Part shown: positions 1 to 9,928 of the stretch, one piece after another
How the letters are laid out: the number at the start of each line of letters is the position of its first letter
How positions within the stretch are numbered: the first letter of the stretch is position 1
Origin: Bacillus sp. PAMC26568
GTDB lineage: Bacteria; Bacillota; Bacilli; Bacillales; Bacillaceae
DNA: 64,000 nucleotides
Direction of reading: 5' to 3'
Assembly: GCF_014235785.1 (NCBI RefSeq)
Contig: NZ_CP060137.1
Coordinates: forward strand, 62,001 to 126,000
Notes under the pieces: generated by a model
What the model was told of the DNA's origin: nothing
The model's database searches: none
What the model saw: the letters and a program-made list of their open reading frames with translations, nothing else
Made by a program: the position numbers and the translations under genes

Positions 1-387
1 ATTCTCGATCTGCTTGATCCATGACGACTACTTGACGCTTGTCTGCAAAAACGGCTTTTGCATGAGACCTTGTTATTTGTTTTTTTGGTCATCCTTACTA
101 ATATAAATGCTTTCTGATGTAATTCTCATCTTTAAAGCTTCACTATAAATGGTTAAAGATAATAGAATTCCAACAATGACGCCAATAAACATAAAAATTA
201 CTGATAGCCAAAAAGGATTAATAGAAATTAAAAGCTCTATTAATTTTGAATCAGATAAAAAAGGGAGTCTTTTAATAATTTCTAACAATCTGGGTAAAAA
301 CCATCCGATTATTCCTAAAAGGATAGGGCTTAAGATCATTAGTAGCTTTTCCCAAAAACCTAGTCCAATGACAGATGTATTTTTCAT
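1..387 (-). pseudogene. yqeB: YqeB-family membrane protein, frameshifted, runs off left edge
   Basis: The first frame gives 104 residues with two hydrophobic segments (about 15-30 and 58-80) and ends LRITSESIYISKDDQKNK. A one-base shift at the seven-T run (80-86; seven A on the coding strand) opens a second frame reading KKQITRSHAKAVFADKRQVVVMDQADRE to the window edge. Together the frames follow the YqeB family layout: two N-terminal membrane helices, then a soluble part with a KQ-VV-D strand. The function of YqeB is not established. The break may be a real frameshift or a homopolymer sequencing error. The rest of the gene lies outside the window. Confidence 0.6.
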
Positions 388-513
388 GGGTAGTCAATCT
401 TGATTCAAACATAAAAAAATAGAATTACGTAAGTGGTTTAAAATAATGCCGCTATGGAATTAATTCAAGCAGCAAAAGTTTACTTTAAATTTAGAAAATT
501 ATATTTGCAATTT

Positions 514-522
514 TGCTATAAT
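514..522 (+). promoter_or_regulatory. Extended -10 promoter for the isomerase-like gene
   Basis: TGCTATAAT is a perfect extended -10 element with TATAAT at 517-522. No good -35 is seen. It lies 55 bases upstream of the TTG start at 578. The 404-577 interval between the divergent genes holds nothing else recognisable. Confidence 0.5.
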
Positions 523-577
523 GGAAACAACTATTCATTTCTAATAATGACATTTTATTTGAAAGTGGTGATATGTT

Positions 578-1372
578 TTGTTGAAGTTAGGTTTAAAATG
601 TTCATACTATCCGGAACAATTGTATGACCGCTTACGATATAAGCCAGATATTATTGAACTGCATTTAAATGAGGACGATTTATTTAGAGACAAAAGAAAA
701 CAATTAGAAAATACCATTTCAATGCTTTCAAACCAAGGTTGTGAGGTATATTTACATCACCCTTCAAAATACAATGAAAGATATTTAGATATTTCCCACG
801 AACGGAAAGAAGATTATTTTTTCTTTCATTTATCTACAAGGATTCTTGCCGATATTTGTTTATCACATTCTATAAAATGTGTGATTCATCCTCATTATAA
901 ATTAACTTCCACCTCTGCTATTAATAAAGCAAATAATGATAATATGATAAAGGGAATAGAACAAATTTTATCCTACGGAAAAGATGTTTTTCTATGGGAA
1001 AACTCCATTTATGGTCTTTTTACTGCCCAAAACCAGAATTGGTTCGAAGACATTGTTAGACCATTAAATTTGCCATTGGCTTATGATATTAGCCACGCCT
1101 TTATCTCCTTCAAAGGTGATAATAGATTATTGTTAGAGCAGATAGAAAAATTAGATTCATATATTCAATATTTCCACGTTGTAGATAGCGAAGGTCAGCA
1201 ACATGATGGATTACAACTCGGAACTGGAAAGATTAATTGGGAACCCATTCTTCCTTTTTTAATGAACAGACCATATATCTATGAAATTGATCTTAAAGAT
1301 ATAACAGCTGCAGTCGAAATGTATGAAAGCCATCTTTATTTACTTCATCTATCAAAACATACATATTTTTAG
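578..1372 (+). CDS. Sugar phosphate isomerase/epimerase-like TIM-barrel protein (AP endonuclease 2 family)
   Basis: A 264-residue protein with the alternating strand/helix pattern of the xylose isomerase-like TIM barrel. Metal-ligand-type motifs sit at strand ends: HHP near 60, IHPHY near 108, WENS near 140, YDISHAF near 168, FHVVDS near 200, GTGKINW near 217 and a final YEIDL near 240. The family includes sugar isomerases, epimerases and endonuclease IV relatives, and the substrate cannot be told here. The start is TTG at 578 (or TTG at 581) behind a GGTG ribosome site. An upstream ATG at 573 meets a stop at once. The gene stands alone, divergent from yqeB. Confidence 0.7.
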   Translation: MLKLGLKCSYYPEQLYDRLRYKPDIIELHLNEDDLFRDKRKQLENTISMLSNQGCEVYLHHPSKYNERYLDISHERKEDYFFFHLSTRILADICLSHSIKCVIHPHYKLTSTSAINKANNDNMIKGIEQILSYGKDVFLWENSIYGLFTAQNQNWFEDIVRPLNLPLAYDISHAFISFKGDNRLLLEQIEKLDSYIQYFHVVDSEGQQHDGLQLGTGKINWEPILPFLMNRPYIYEIDLKDITAAVEMYESHLYLLHLSKHTYF

Positions 1373-1463
1373 GCAGTATGTATACCCCAGCTTAACTAAT
1401 TTACACTATCCATCTGCTTTTCCTGTTGCGGATGTCGGCCTTCATCATGCATTAATGCTAATT

Positions 1464-1636
1464 ACAGAGCTATTTAATATAGGAAAAACTGAACAGCAAA
1501 TTGAAGGTATGAAACAAATGAATGCATTTGGGCGTCTCGGTGAACCGCAGGATATACGATATTGATTTTTTAGTTAGTGAGAAATCTCAGTGGATTACCG
1601 GGTCAAACGATGCGTGTAAATGGTGTATTTAATTAA
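1464..1636 (+). pseudogene. C-terminal remnant of a short-chain dehydrogenase/reductase
   Basis: The stretch reads TELFNIGKTEQQIEGMKQ then FGRLGEPQDIR, which is the conserved C-terminal part of classical SDR enzymes. The continuation FLVSEKSQWITGS lies one frame over (from 1564). The final MRVNGVFN, ending at a TAA at 1634-1636, needs another shift. There are therefore at least two frameshifts, and the Rossmann N-terminus is missing. This is a decayed gene and not a functional enzyme. Confidence 0.75.
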
Positions 1637-1739
1637 CTTATTAACTTAGATGTTTATAAGCGATATAAAAAATTAAACCTCACTTACATCCACCAAGGCG
1701 AACCTTATCACAAATGACGCAAATTTTTAGTACTTGAGG

Positions 1740-1800
1740 CTCGGAAAAAAGAGAAAGCCCGGCTCAATTCTGAGTTCAGAGAGCAGGGCTTTTCCAGCAT
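1740..1800. terminator. Strong hairpin, probable terminator
   Basis: AGCCCGGCTC pairs with GAGCAGGGCT (one mismatch) around a 13-base loop. It is flanked by an A-rich run on the left, which is a T-rich tail on the minus strand, and by a short T run on the right. It could stop transcription in either direction within the decayed region. Confidence 0.4.
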
Positions 1801-2237
1801 TATAGTACCTAGATGCTACCTTTTTTCCTGCTTTTAAAGAAACAACATTACATGCTGTTGTCCAATAAGTTCAGAACTTCTCGTCCAATTCGCTGCTGGT
1901 CACCTCTGATTCGCTGCACGCGGGCACTCTGCTCATAAATAACCTCCATTTATATTCGAGCTTCCTCACTGTTCACCGGCGAGTCCCGTGGAATTTCTTC
2001 GTATCCTTTTGGTTAAAGGTGTTCGCAGTTCGTTCCTTCCTCCATATACTGTCGGTGTTTCCTACCCATTGATGCAGGCAGTTCGCACATTCGCTCTTTG
2101 TCTCAAAATTTTTATGTGTATCCTTGATCACTGCCAGGCCCTTTTTTTGCTCTAAGGAAGATGTAAGTATAGTGTGCCCCAAAAGTAAACCAGATTCCCG
2201 CAGCAAACAAAAAAACGGACCGAGCAGCCAGCTCTTG
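1801..2237. other. Decayed, non-functional interval
   Basis: No intact gene is seen. On the minus strand, short coding-like pieces such as YEQSARVQRIRGDQQRIGRE (about 1850-1950) are interrupted by stops. A 104-codon minus-strand frame (1973-2287) has no recognisable domain. The context, with gene remnants on both sides, suggests accumulated debris. Confidence 0.4.
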
Positions 2238-2315
2238 CTCTTTAAAGGCAGAACAGTTGTTGTATCCGGGTCAGGTAATGTTTCCATTTATGCGATCGAA
2301 AAAGCTGCGCAGTAG
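2238..2315 (+). pseudogene. Fragment of NADP-type glutamate dehydrogenase
   Basis: About 25 residues, LLFKGRTVVVSGSGNVSIYA then IEKAAQ, match the start of the nucleotide-binding domain of hexameric glutamate dehydrogenase (GdhA), with its GSGNVA dinucleotide motif. The frame stops at 2313-2315. No catalytic domain is seen upstream and no continuation downstream. This is a remnant only. The following 2316-2529 holds no recognisable gene. Confidence 0.65.
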
Positions 2316-2529
2316 CAAAAAAATGATTACTAAGTGCTATAAGTCCACTTGCTTAAAGGGTGCCTGCTATGTGTGGAAAACGGTATAATAAGCTTGAAGA
2401 AGTAGACATTAAAAAGGCGCTGCATTGTGTTTTCATGGCATGTAGATAACTAAAATAACATTAATTTTTATGGTTTTTGTTTCATAATAAGAGAAAAAAC
2501 AAAAAGACAAAAGAAGAAAAGGAGAAGCT

Positions 2530-3990
2530 ATGAAAAAGAGTAAAGAAGCAGGATGGAACTTAGATAATAGTTATGCCCGTCTGCCGCAAATATTTTTTTC
2601 CAGCAGCAAACCGACTACTGTAAGCTCACCGAAGTTAATTATTCTCAATAATCGGTTGGCTGTATCCCTGGGTTTGAACGTTGAGGCGCTGCAAAGCGAA
2701 GATGGCATTGCGGTGTTTGCTGGAAACCAGATTCCTGAAGGTGCTGCGCCTCTTGCTCAAGCTTACGCGGGGCATCAATTTGGGCATTTTAACATGTTAG
2801 GGGACGGCAGAGCGGTGCTGCTGGGCGAGCAGATCCCGCCCCAAGGTGAGAGGATTGATATTCAGCTTAAGGGTTCAGGCAGAACGCCATATTCCCGAGG
2901 GGGGGATGGTCGAGCGGCACTCGGACCGATGCTGCGCGAATACATCATCAGCGAAGCCATGCATGCGCTTGGTATTCCTACCACTCGAAGTTTAGCAGTG
3001 GTGACATCTGGTGAGTCAATCATCCGCGAAACCGACCTGCCTGGTGCAATTCTGACCCGTGTGGCTGCCAGTCATCTGCGCGTCGGTACCTTTCAATACG
3101 CTGCAAAATGGGGCACTGTTGAGGACCTCCGGATCCTGGCTGACTATACACTAGAGCGTCATTTTCCAAACATTGAAGCTGATGAGAGCCGATATCTTTC
3201 GCTTCTTCAAGAAGTGATCAAACGGCAGGCTGAGCTTATTGCCAAATGGCAGCTCGTTGGCTTTATTCATGGGGTCATGAACACAGACAACATGACCATC
3301 AGCGGAGAAACCATTGATTATGGTCCTTGCGCCTTTATGGATGCCTATGACCCGGAAACGGTATTCAGTTCCATTGACATTCAAGGCCGCTATGCCTATG
3401 GCAATCAGCCGAATATTGCCGGGTGGAATCTCGCTCGATTTGCTGAAACCTTATTGCCTTTGTTGCATGAAAATCAGGAGCAGGCTGTCAAACTGGCTCA
3501 GGATAAGATTTCAGATTTTCCTGAGTTGTATCACTCTAATTGGCTCGCGGGAATGAGAACAAAACTTGGGATATTTAACGAAGAGACTAATGATGATGCT
3601 CTTATTAATGGTCTTCTCAGTATGATGAAGAAGTATCGTGCCGACTATACCAATACCTTCCGCGCATTAACTTTTGATACGCCGGATACGGTCCTGTTTG
3701 GGACTCCAGAATTCACTCAGTGGCATGAGCTCTGGCAGGCGAGACTAGGCAGACAGCAGGAATCGAAAGCCTCTTCGAATCAGTTGATGCAAAACAGCAA
3801 TCCTGCACTAATCCCACGGAACCACAGGGTAGAAGAGGCACTGGAAGCAGCAGTGGAACGAGGAGACTACAGCGTGATGGAACGGCTATTGGATGTTCTT
3901 TCAAACCCTTACGCACACTCCGCCGAACAGGCTGAATACTCCACACTGCCTGCATCAGCAACACCTTACCGAACCTATTGCGGTACATGA
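2530..3990 (+). CDS. selO: Protein adenylyltransferase SelO (YdiU family)
   Basis: A 486-residue pseudokinase-fold AMP transferase that moves AMP from ATP onto Ser/Thr/Tyr of target proteins, linked to redox stress in E. coli. Visible family motifs are [13 protein letters not shown] (about 83-95), [20 protein letters not shown] (113-132), the catalytic-loop block [10 protein letters not shown] (245-254) and DYGPCAFMD (263-271). The length and the C-terminal YRTYCGT are typical: the usual SelO ends in a near-terminal Cys-Gly. The start ATG at 2530 follows AAGGAGAAGCT. It is a single-gene unit with a hairpin terminator at 4060-4096. Confidence 0.9.
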   Translation: MKKSKEAGWNLDNSYARLPQIFFSSSKPTTVSSPKLIILNNRLAVSLGLNVEALQSEDGIAVFAGNQIPEGAAPLAQAYAGHQFGHFNMLGDGRAVLLGEQIPPQGERIDIQLKGSGRTPYSRGGDGRAALGPMLREYIISEAMHALGIPTTRSLAVVTSGESIIRETDLPGAILTRVAASHLRVGTFQYAAKWGTVEDLRILADYTLERHFPNIEADESRYLSLLQEVIKRQAELIAKWQLVGFIHGVMNTDNMTISGETIDYGPCAFMDAYDPETVFSSIDIQGRYAYGNQPNIAGWNLARFAETLLPLLHENQEQAVKLAQDKISDFPELYHSNWLAGMRTKLGIFNEETNDDALINGLLSMMKKYRADYTNTFRALTFDTPDTVLFGTPEFTQWHELWQARLGRQQESKASSNQLMQNSNPALIPRNHRVEEALEAAVERGDYSVMERLLDVLSNPYAHSAEQAEYSTLPASATPYRTYCGT

Positions 3991-4059
3991 TATGTAAGCA
4001 TTAGAGAAATTGGCAAAGGTTCTTTCTGTTTTTCTCAATCAAGTTGATACTTTGTTATT

Positions 4060-4096
4060 AAAATAATGCTGCCCCCTCTTGAGGCAGCATTATTTT
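4060..4096. terminator. Bidirectional-looking terminator after selO
   Basis: AAAATAATGCTGCC (4060-4073) pairs perfectly with GGCAGCATTATTTT (4083-4096) around a nine-base loop. Confidence 0.8.
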
Positions 4097-4246
4097 CCCT
4101 TTCTAGTTAGGATTAGTTACAGGTTTTGGAAACAGTATTAGATGATAAAAGTGAGTCTTAAATAAAGCATCATATTATAGAAACTATAAAAATTGATAAC
4201 CAAGAGAAAACTTTTAGACTAGAATAATTGAAACAGGTGGATAAAC

Positions 4247-4918
4247 ATGGTTAAAACAATAGTAGAAAAACTAAACTTACAAAAATATAAAAATGCAGCT
4301 GTCTTGCATTTACCAAACGGTGCAAATTATTTAGCTGAGTTAGCAGATTATGATACAGTACTTGCCGATGATAAGACATATGATCTCATTTTTGCTTTTG
4401 TCCTGGATATGGCCTCTTTAAAAGAGCTCGTAAACAAAGTTATTGAAAAAAATTATCTAAATAAAAACGGCTATATCTTTTTGGCTTATCCTAAGAAGGG
4501 AAATAAAGTATATCCAACGTTTATTCATCGTGATGATTTATTAGATGGGTTAGAGGCCGTTGAAAATGGTTATGTTTGGTCAAGCAACATTAAATTTGCA
4601 CGCATGGTGGGATTGGATGATGTGTTTACGGTTGTCGGTCTAAAAGAGGACTCTCAAGGCAAAAATCAGTCATCTGCAAAAGCAAGTCAATGTGTTGATG
4701 ATTATATAGAATTTATTTCAGAAGTGGAAAAAGATTTGCAAGACGCTCCAGATTTACTCGCTTTCTATCAATCACTCACTCCAGGGTACCGAAAAGATTG
4801 GGCTCGTTTTGTATATAGCGCTAAACAAGATGCGACAAAAGCAAAACGGCGTGATGAAATGAAAATGATTCTAGGTGAAGGTTACAAGAGCCGGGATTTA
4901 TATCGCAGGGAAAAATAA
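4247..4918 (+). CDS. YdeI/OmpD-associated family protein
   Basis: A 223-residue soluble protein. The C-terminal part (about 150-223) carries the helical OmpD-associated motif: LTPGYRKDWARFVYSAK then TKAKRRDEM. The N-terminal 130 residues look like a methyltransferase-type Rossmann remnant seen in DUF3052-like proteins (AAVLHLPNGANYL, then YDLIFAFVLD, then GYIFLAYPKKGNK). The biochemical role is unknown: relatives are annotated as bacteriocin-protection proteins on thin evidence. The start ATG at 4247 follows a GGTGG site. It is followed by 119 bases without a clear terminator. Confidence 0.7.
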   Translation: MVKTIVEKLNLQKYKNAAVLHLPNGANYLAELADYDTVLADDKTYDLIFAFVLDMASLKELVNKVIEKNYLNKNGYIFLAYPKKGNKVYPTFIHRDDLLDGLEAVENGYVWSSNIKFARMVGLDDVFTVVGLKEDSQGKNQSSAKASQCVDDYIEFISEVEKDLQDAPDLLAFYQSLTPGYRKDWARFVYSAKQDATKAKRRDEMKMILGEGYKSRDLYRREK

Positions 4919-5037
4919 TGGTGTAAGCTCGAATGGTCACAACCCGAAGATAGCAAAACAATAGTGGGAGGCACTAAAAATAATTAATGCTATACTTGCT
5001 GGATATATTTGATATCTAAAAAGGAGTTAAATACCGC

Positions 5038-5229
5038 ATGAAGTATATGAAATCACAGATGAAACAGCTGATCAAAGATAATGAAGAGCTGCAAAAGCGC
5101 TTAAAAGAGCTGATGAATGAACATAGTCTTGAGAAAAACTTTGCCCTTAAAGCTTTGTATCACGCAGAAGTTGCAGAAGGCGGAAAGTATCAGTTAGCAT
5201 ACCAAGCACTTGACTTGCCTAAAGGGTAG
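5038..5229 (+). CDS. Small coiled-coil protein of unknown function
   Basis: A 63-residue basic/acidic helix (MKSQMKQLIKDNEELQKRL, then KELMNEHSLEKNF) with heptad-like spacing, so probably a short coiled coil. A perfect AAGGAG lies seven bases before the ATG, which supports real translation. No family is recognised and there is no signal peptide. It lies between ydeI-like and the convergent bce locus, with the terminator at 5335. Confidence 0.6.
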   Translation: MKYMKSQMKQLIKDNEELQKRLKELMNEHSLEKNFALKALYHAEVAEGGKYQLAYQALDLPKG

Positions 5230-5334
5230 GTCATTTTATTGTTTAGAGACCAATGGATTGCTGAGAAAACAAAGCCTGCATAGAATGCGGCTGGAAGGCG
5301 AATAGCAGTAAAGAAATCCATATATAGGCAAACA

Positions 5335-5360
5335 AAGGCTCCAGCCGCAGCTGGAGCCTT
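5335..5360. terminator. Terminator between the small protein gene and bceB
   Basis: AAGGCTCCAGC (5335-5345) pairs with GCTGGAGCCTT (5350-5360) around a four-base loop. On the minus strand a T-rich tail follows, so it mainly ends the bce operon. Confidence 0.8.
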
Positions 5361-5371
5361 ACCTATTCCTT

Positions 5372-7318
5372 CTATAATGCTTCCTTAATCACTTTCTTAT
5401 AATACAGGACAGAAAGCACTCCAAAAATCGAGTACAGCCCCGTATACAAGACCATAACAATAATCATTGGACTCCAGACTTCTGCTCCGAATAGAAACCA
5501 GCCTGATTGCACGGCGAAATAACTGTGCAAGAGACCAATCACTAATGGGATCCCAAAACTGAAAAGCTGTTTGGCCTGTATGCCTTTCAGCAAGTCTCCC
5601 TGAGTAAATCCAAGTTTCCTTAGAATGGTGTAGTTCGGTTTTTCCTCTTCGCTCTCACCCATTTGCTTAAAGTATAGAATACAGCCAGATGTCACGAGAA
5701 AAGATAAACCAAGGAAGCCGACGATAAACATAACGAGTCCCATATTTTTCTTTTGGCTGCAGCTGATTTCGAGCTGAGAATCGTTTGGTGCGTTTTCATT
5801 CAGCTTCAATTTCTTAAACAGTGTGTTGGCTTCTTTTACTTCTTCTTGTTTTGCAATATCAATGCCGATATAGGTAGAAGCCGGCTGTTGAATTTCAGGG
5901 TTTATGTCTTTTTTCAGCCACTTAAAGACAGAGTCATCCACGATCGCAGCGGGAAATCCCCCATTGGTAAAATACCATGAGATCGGATAGTCTTTTTCTA
6001 ATCCTAAATAGGTTTGGGGGATGGTTTTTGTTTTACCGATCAGCTCAATGTTTCCGGAATCGTTCATTGGCATGAACTTCTGGAGTAAATCGCTGTACCC
6101 CGTAAAGACAATCTCATTCTTTGATAGATCTTTTCCTTTGACCGATTTTTCACTGATGACAGGCAGAGTCATCTTATTTGGATCAAAGTTCATTTCATCC
6201 AGATTTGTATTCAGAATGTCCTTTACATTCACATCAGCCATGACAATCTCAATTTTTTCTTCTTTGAAAGCTATGTCATCAGCTTCAAGAGCTTTTTTAA
6301 ACCGTTCAGCACTTTGATCATCTGTAATGGAAAAGTCAGCTGGCACTTGGTTCTGAGCTGTTTTTTCCGCAGAATAGTATGAAATGTAGCTCAAAGACAA
6401 TAAGCCAATCGCAAGCGCCGACACGGTCGTAATGATCGTTAACAGCAGGGCGTTTGATTTCATCCGGAACATAATCGATGAAAGGGAAAGCACCTCGCCA
6501 ACTTTTAAATATCCGTCTTTTTTCTTGCGGATCATATGAAAAATAAAGCTGACGGATCCTTTATAAAAGAGGTATGTTCCAAGAATGACAGACCCGAGTA
6601 TAAAAATCATGGCACCAAAAAGAGCGGGCATGGTTTTGAAATCTCCGCCAAACAATCTTGATGAAACAAAGTAGCCTGCAGCAATCAAAATCATGCCAAG
6701 GATACCGATTGCAATCTCAAAGAAAGACATTTTTTTTACTTTCTCTTCTGCGGATGACAGAACTCTGAATAGAGCCAGAATGCTTTGTCTTTTAATAAAC
6801 AGATAGTTCATCAGCATAATGAGAAGGTAAATCACGAAAAAAACGGCAAGTGTCTGCAGGAATGCCTGCATGGAAAAATGAAGGGCTGCTACCTCGTCGA
6901 CACCCGTTATCTTAAACAAAATCATCATAATTAATTTGGAGACAGAGAACCCAGTAAGAATACCGAGTATCAGTGATCCAAAGTAAAGAAGAAAGTTTTC
7001 TGCTGTTAGAATGCGGAAAATCTTATTTTTGGTCATGCCAATCAGCTGAAACAAGCCAATCTCTTTGCTTCGGCGTTTAATGAAGATGTTATTGGCATAT
7101 AACAAAAAGATCGTAACGATTGCGACAAGCAGAATGGATGCTGAGCGAATCGCCGCTCCCCCTTTAATGGAGCCCTCCACTTGATCCATTGACGGGTCAT
7201 ATTGAAGGGTGACAAAAGCAAAATAAAGTGCCACGCTGAAAATCAGCGCAAAGATATAGAGATAGTAGTTCTTCAGATTTTTCTTCAGGTTCTGGAAGAT
7301 GAGCTGATTAATGTTCAT
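5372..7318 (-). CDS. bceB: Bacitracin-type ABC transporter permease BceB
   Basis: A 648-residue FtsX-like permease with the ten-helix Bce layout. Four helices lie in the N-terminal 180 residues, two near 200-260, and one at 290-315. A large extracellular loop of about 200 residues (roughly 320-525) is the peptide-sensing region. Three final helices follow. [34 protein letters not shown] and [14 protein letters not shown] follow the B. subtilis BceB pattern closely. With BceA it frees lipid II-cycle intermediates from bacitracin-like peptides, and it serves as the sensor for BceS. ATG at 7318 is preferred over the GTG at 7327 because GGCGGTG precedes it. It overlaps the bceA stop by 11 bases. 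Confidence 0.92.
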   Translation of the reverse strand: MNINQLIFQNLKKNLKNYYLYIFALIFSVALYFAFVTLQYDPSMDQVEGSIKGGAAIRSASILLVAIVTIFLLYANNIFIKRRSKEIGLFQLIGMTKNKIFRILTAENFLLYFGSLILGILTGFSVSKLIMMILFKITGVDEVAALHFSMQAFLQTLAVFFVIYLLIMLMNYLFIKRQSILALFRVLSSAEEKVKKMSFFEIAIGILGMILIAAGYFVSSRLFGGDFKTMPALFGAMIFILGSVILGTYLFYKGSVSFIFHMIRKKKDGYLKVGEVLSLSSIMFRMKSNALLLTIITTVSALAIGLLSLSYISYYSAEKTAQNQVPADFSITDDQSAERFKKALEADDIAFKEEKIEIVMADVNVKDILNTNLDEMNFDPNKMTLPVISEKSVKGKDLSKNEIVFTGYSDLLQKFMPMNDSGNIELIGKTKTIPQTYLGLEKDYPISWYFTNGGFPAAIVDDSVFKWLKKDINPEIQQPASTYIGIDIAKQEEVKEANTLFKKLKLNENAPNDSQLEISCSQKKNMGLVMFIVGFLGLSFLVTSGCILYFKQMGESEEEKPNYTILRKLGFTQGDLLKGIQAKQLFSFGIPLVIGLLHSYFAVQSGWFLFGAEVWSPMIIVMVLYTGLYSIFGVLSVLYYKKVIKEAL

Positions 7319-8069
7319 ACTGCACACCGCCTAAGACGCCTTGTGTTTTGATGATATCTTTGAAGAAAGCCTGTCTTGTTTGCTCCCCTTTATTCAATTG
7401 TGTGTAGATTTGTCCGTCTTTTATGAAGATGACTCTGCTGCAGTAGCTTGCCGCTGCCGGGTCATGCGTGACCATGACAATCGTTGCTTTTCGTTTTTCA
7501 TTTAGTTCAGTTAATTTATTCAGCAAATCTGCAGCGGATTTGGAATCGAGCGCACCCGTTGGTTCATCGGCGAAGATAATGCTGGGTTCATGAATGAACG
7601 CGCGGGCAGCTGACGTGCGCTGTTTCTGTCCGCCTGAGATTTCATTCGGATACTTGTCTTTTAACTCGTAAATGCCGAGTTCTTCAGCTAATGCATGGAA
7701 TTTCTGGTCTGCTTCCTTTTTGGGTATTTTTGCAATGGAAAGGGGCAGCAGGATATTTTCTTTAACGGTTAATGTGTCCAGCAGATTATAATCCTGAAAA
7801 ATAAATCCGAGATGATGTTTTCTGAATTCAGCAAGCTGTTTTTCTTTCATTGCAGTCATCTCTTTGTTTTCAATCTGGATGGTTCCCCCGCTTACTTTAT
7901 CAATGGATGACAGGATATTGAGCAGCGTCGTTTTTCCAGAACCAGACGCACCCATAATGCTGACAAATTCACCTTTTTGAATGGTGAGATCAATTCCTTT
8001 TAATACTTCCTGTTTATTGAATTTATTTCCGTAGCTTTTATGAAGTTTTGCAGCTTCTAAAATGGCCAT
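7308..8069 (-). CDS. bceA: Bacitracin-type ABC transporter ATPase BceA
   Basis: A 253-residue ABC ATPase. The Walker A is GASGSGKTT (about 39-47), the Q-loop is [11 protein letters not shown], the signature is ISGGQKQR (about 146), and the Walker B is [12 protein letters not shown] followed by an H-loop MVTHDP. It powers the BceB permease, which removes bacitracin-like antibiotics from their lipid targets. It is the first gene of the bceAB unit. The start ATG follows GAGGAGG. It lies downstream of a BceR-type operator and a TATAAT, so it should be induced by the neighbouring BceRS. Confidence 0.93.
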   Translation of the reverse strand: MAILEAAKLHKSYGNKFNKQEVLKGIDLTIQKGEFVSIMGASGSGKTTLLNILSSIDKVSGGTIQIENKEMTAMKEKQLAEFRKHHLGFIFQDYNLLDTLTVKENILLPLSIAKIPKKEADQKFHALAEELGIYELKDKYPNEISGGQKQRTSAARAFIHEPSIIFADEPTGALDSKSAADLLNKLTELNEKRKATIVMVTHDPAAASYCSRVIFIKDGQIYTQLNKGEQTRQAFFKDIIKTQGVLGGVQYEH

Positions 8070-8100
8070 CGTTTCTTCCTCCTCTTATTTCGTTAATTCT

Positions 8101-8106
8101 ATTATA
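8101..8106 (-). promoter_or_regulatory. -10 box of the bceAB promoter
   Basis: A perfect TATAAT is read on the minus strand, 31 bases before the bceA ATG. No consensus -35 lies 17 bases upstream, which fits a promoter that needs the BceR activator bound at 8158-8175. Confidence 0.6.
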
Positions 8107-8157
8107 AAAAGGAGAAAGGTCCTTTTCCTTTTAATGTGCGAACAAAATAGAAAAGCA

Positions 8158-8175
8158 TGTGACATTCTTGTCACA
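8158..8175 (-). promoter_or_regulatory. BceR-type operator
   Basis: TGTGACATTCTTGTCACA is a perfect seven-base inverted repeat with a four-base centre. It fits the known BceR half-site arrangement TGACA-N4-TGTCA. It lies about 50 bases upstream of the TATAAT of bceAB and overlaps the last codons and the stop of bceS (8171-8173). Confidence 0.75.
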
Positions 8176-9175
8176 CGCTAATGACGGCTGCAAAATCATT
8201 TCTTTTTGGGAATGTTAGGGTAAAAGTTGTTTCAGTGTGAGTGATTGACTGTGCTTCAATATCGATCAGAAGCGGTATGGCTGCTTTTTTAGCCAAATAC
8301 AGCCCCATTCCTGTAGCCGCATGGTCATGATGGTTTACAGTCGATGTGAAGCTTTTATCGAATATGCGGGGCAGGTCCTTTGGATCAATGCCCCGGCCGA
8401 AGTCTTTCACCTCAAGCCTCGTTTGAGCATTTTGCTGAAAGCTTTTAATGATAATGTCTGATGCCTCGCTGTATTTCACCGCATTCGTTAATATCTGTCT
8501 AATAATAAATGCTAGCCATTTCGCATCACTAAGGACTTCTTTTTGCTCAAGTTGAATGTCAAAACCAATCCCTTTTTGAATACACCATGCTTGAAGGGTT
8601 TTAATTTCACTGAAAATCACGCTTTCCAAATCAACCGTTTCAATGTACAAATCATTTTCGATAAAAGGAATCCGTTTTTGATGCAGCTGCTGGTCAAGCA
8701 AAAGGTGAATCCGCAGCCATTCATATGTCAAATGAGTTTTCAACACATCGTCATCCATGCGTTCGATCATTAAATGCATGGCAGTAAGCGGAGTCTTCAC
8801 TTCATGAATCCAAGATAGCAGTTCATCTTTTTCCTGTTCATGCAAAATTCTGTTATGCAAAGCATCTTTTTTCAGCGCCTGTGCCTGTTCGCTTAGCGCC
8901 TTTTCAACCAATTGTTCAAATGGGCTTTCCGGAGCTGGAATGCTTGATAAATCAAGGTTGTTTTCCCGTTCCTCCAGACTTCTATAAAAAGCAGTTTCTA
9001 TATTGTACCGAACGGCTAAGAAGACAATAAAAGAGACCATGGAAAGAAAAACAATATACAGGACTGACTGTACGGGTATTGCTGAGTCAATGAAAGCGAT
9101 AAAGAGTATAAAAAAATGGATCATAATAAAAAACAGAATCCAGCTGAGGCGCTCTTTCAAAAAACGGCGGATCAT
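8171..9175 (-). CDS. bceS: Intramembrane-sensing histidine kinase BceS
   Basis: A 334-residue kinase. There are two close membrane helices (about 11-30 and 36-57) with almost no loop between them, the mark of kinases that sense through their ABC transporter and not directly. The phospho-acceptor is H124 in SWIHEVKTPLTAMH. The ATPase part has N (ILTNAVKYS), DFGRGID and GMGLYLAK. It phosphorylates BceR when BceAB is working against a peptide antibiotic. It overlaps bceR by four bases (ATGA), so the two are translated together. The bceAB operator lies across its 3' end. Confidence 0.9.
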   Translation of the reverse strand: MIRRFLKERLSWILFFIMIHFFILFIAFIDSAIPVQSVLYIVFLSMVSFIVFLAVRYNIETAFYRSLEERENNLDLSSIPAPESPFEQLVEKALSEQAQALKKDALHNRILHEQEKDELLSWIHEVKTPLTAMHLMIERMDDDVLKTHLTYEWLRIHLLLDQQLHQKRIPFIENDLYIETVDLESVIFSEIKTLQAWCIQKGIGFDIQLEQKEVLSDAKWLAFIIRQILTNAVKYSEASDIIIKSFQQNAQTRLEVKDFGRGIDPKDLPRIFDKSFTSTVNHHDHAATGMGLYLAKKAAIPLLIDIEAQSITHTETTFTLTFPKRNDFAAVISV

Positions 9176-9861
9176 CCCGTTTCCTCTTCTGCCGCAAGAT
9201 ATCCCTGGCCTACTTTTGTCTCGATAAAACGGCCAAGGCCAATCTCATCCAGGCGCTTTCGCAGGCGATTGACATTCACTGTTAATGTATTGTCGCTTAT
9301 GAAGCGTTTATCATCCCACAGGCTGTTCATAAGTTTGTCTCTGGTGACAATTTTGTTTTTTTGTTCAATCAATAGTTTGAGAATGAACATTTCATTCTTT
9401 GTCAGTTCAACGGAGCCGGTTTCATTTGTAACCGTATTTCTCTCATAATCAACCGCAGCATTGCACCAGGTTTTCAAACTGACCTGCTCGGTATTATAAT
9501 TGTATACACGGCGGAGAATCGCTTGGATTTTAGCAATCAGCACATCAAAGTGGAAGGGTTTTTGAACAAAATCATCGGCCCCAAGCTGCATGGACATGAC
9601 CATATCCGTCGGATGATCGCGCGAGGACAGAAAGATGATCGGCACATTCGAATGGGACCGGATCATCCGGCACCAATGAAAGCCGTCGTATTTCGGCAGC
9701 TGAATATCAATAATGACCAAATCGGGTTTCACAGCTGAAAATTCCTGCATGACTTTATTAAAATCTGTTATACCATAGACATCATAAGACCACTGATTTA
9801 ATCTTTCCTTGATTTCATTAAACAAGGTTAAATCATCTTCAATTAAAAGAAGTTTGAACAA
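9172..9861 (-). CDS. bceR: Response regulator BceR
   Basis: An OmpR-family regulator of about 229 residues. The receiver has a DD pair near 9-10, phospho-acceptor D about 52 (VIIDIQLPKYDG), S/T (FLSSRDHP) and K (QKPFHF). The winged-helix half is VELTKNEMFILKLL to VGQGYL. The start is taken as TTG at 9861, giving MFKLLLIEDD as in B. subtilis BceR with a GGTG site upstream. The in-frame GTG at 9873 is the alternative. It activates bceAB. A TGCTATAAA upstream, around 9900, could be its own extended -10 promoter. Confidence 0.9.
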   Translation of the reverse strand: MFKLLLIEDDLTLFNEIKERLNQWSYDVYGITDFNKVMQEFSAVKPDLVIIDIQLPKYDGFHWCRMIRSHSNVPIIFLSSRDHPTDMVMSMQLGADDFVQKPFHFDVLIAKIQAILRRVYNYNTEQVSLKTWCNAAVDYERNTVTNETGSVELTKNEMFILKLLIEQKNKIVTRDKLMNSLWDDKRFISDNTLTVNVNRLRKRLDEIGLGRFIETKVGQGYLAAEEETG

Positions 9862-9928
9862 GAGTTTCACCACACTGTCTGCTTTCTAGTAGTTCAAGTT
9901 TATAGCAAAAAATGGTCATTTTCCAGCT

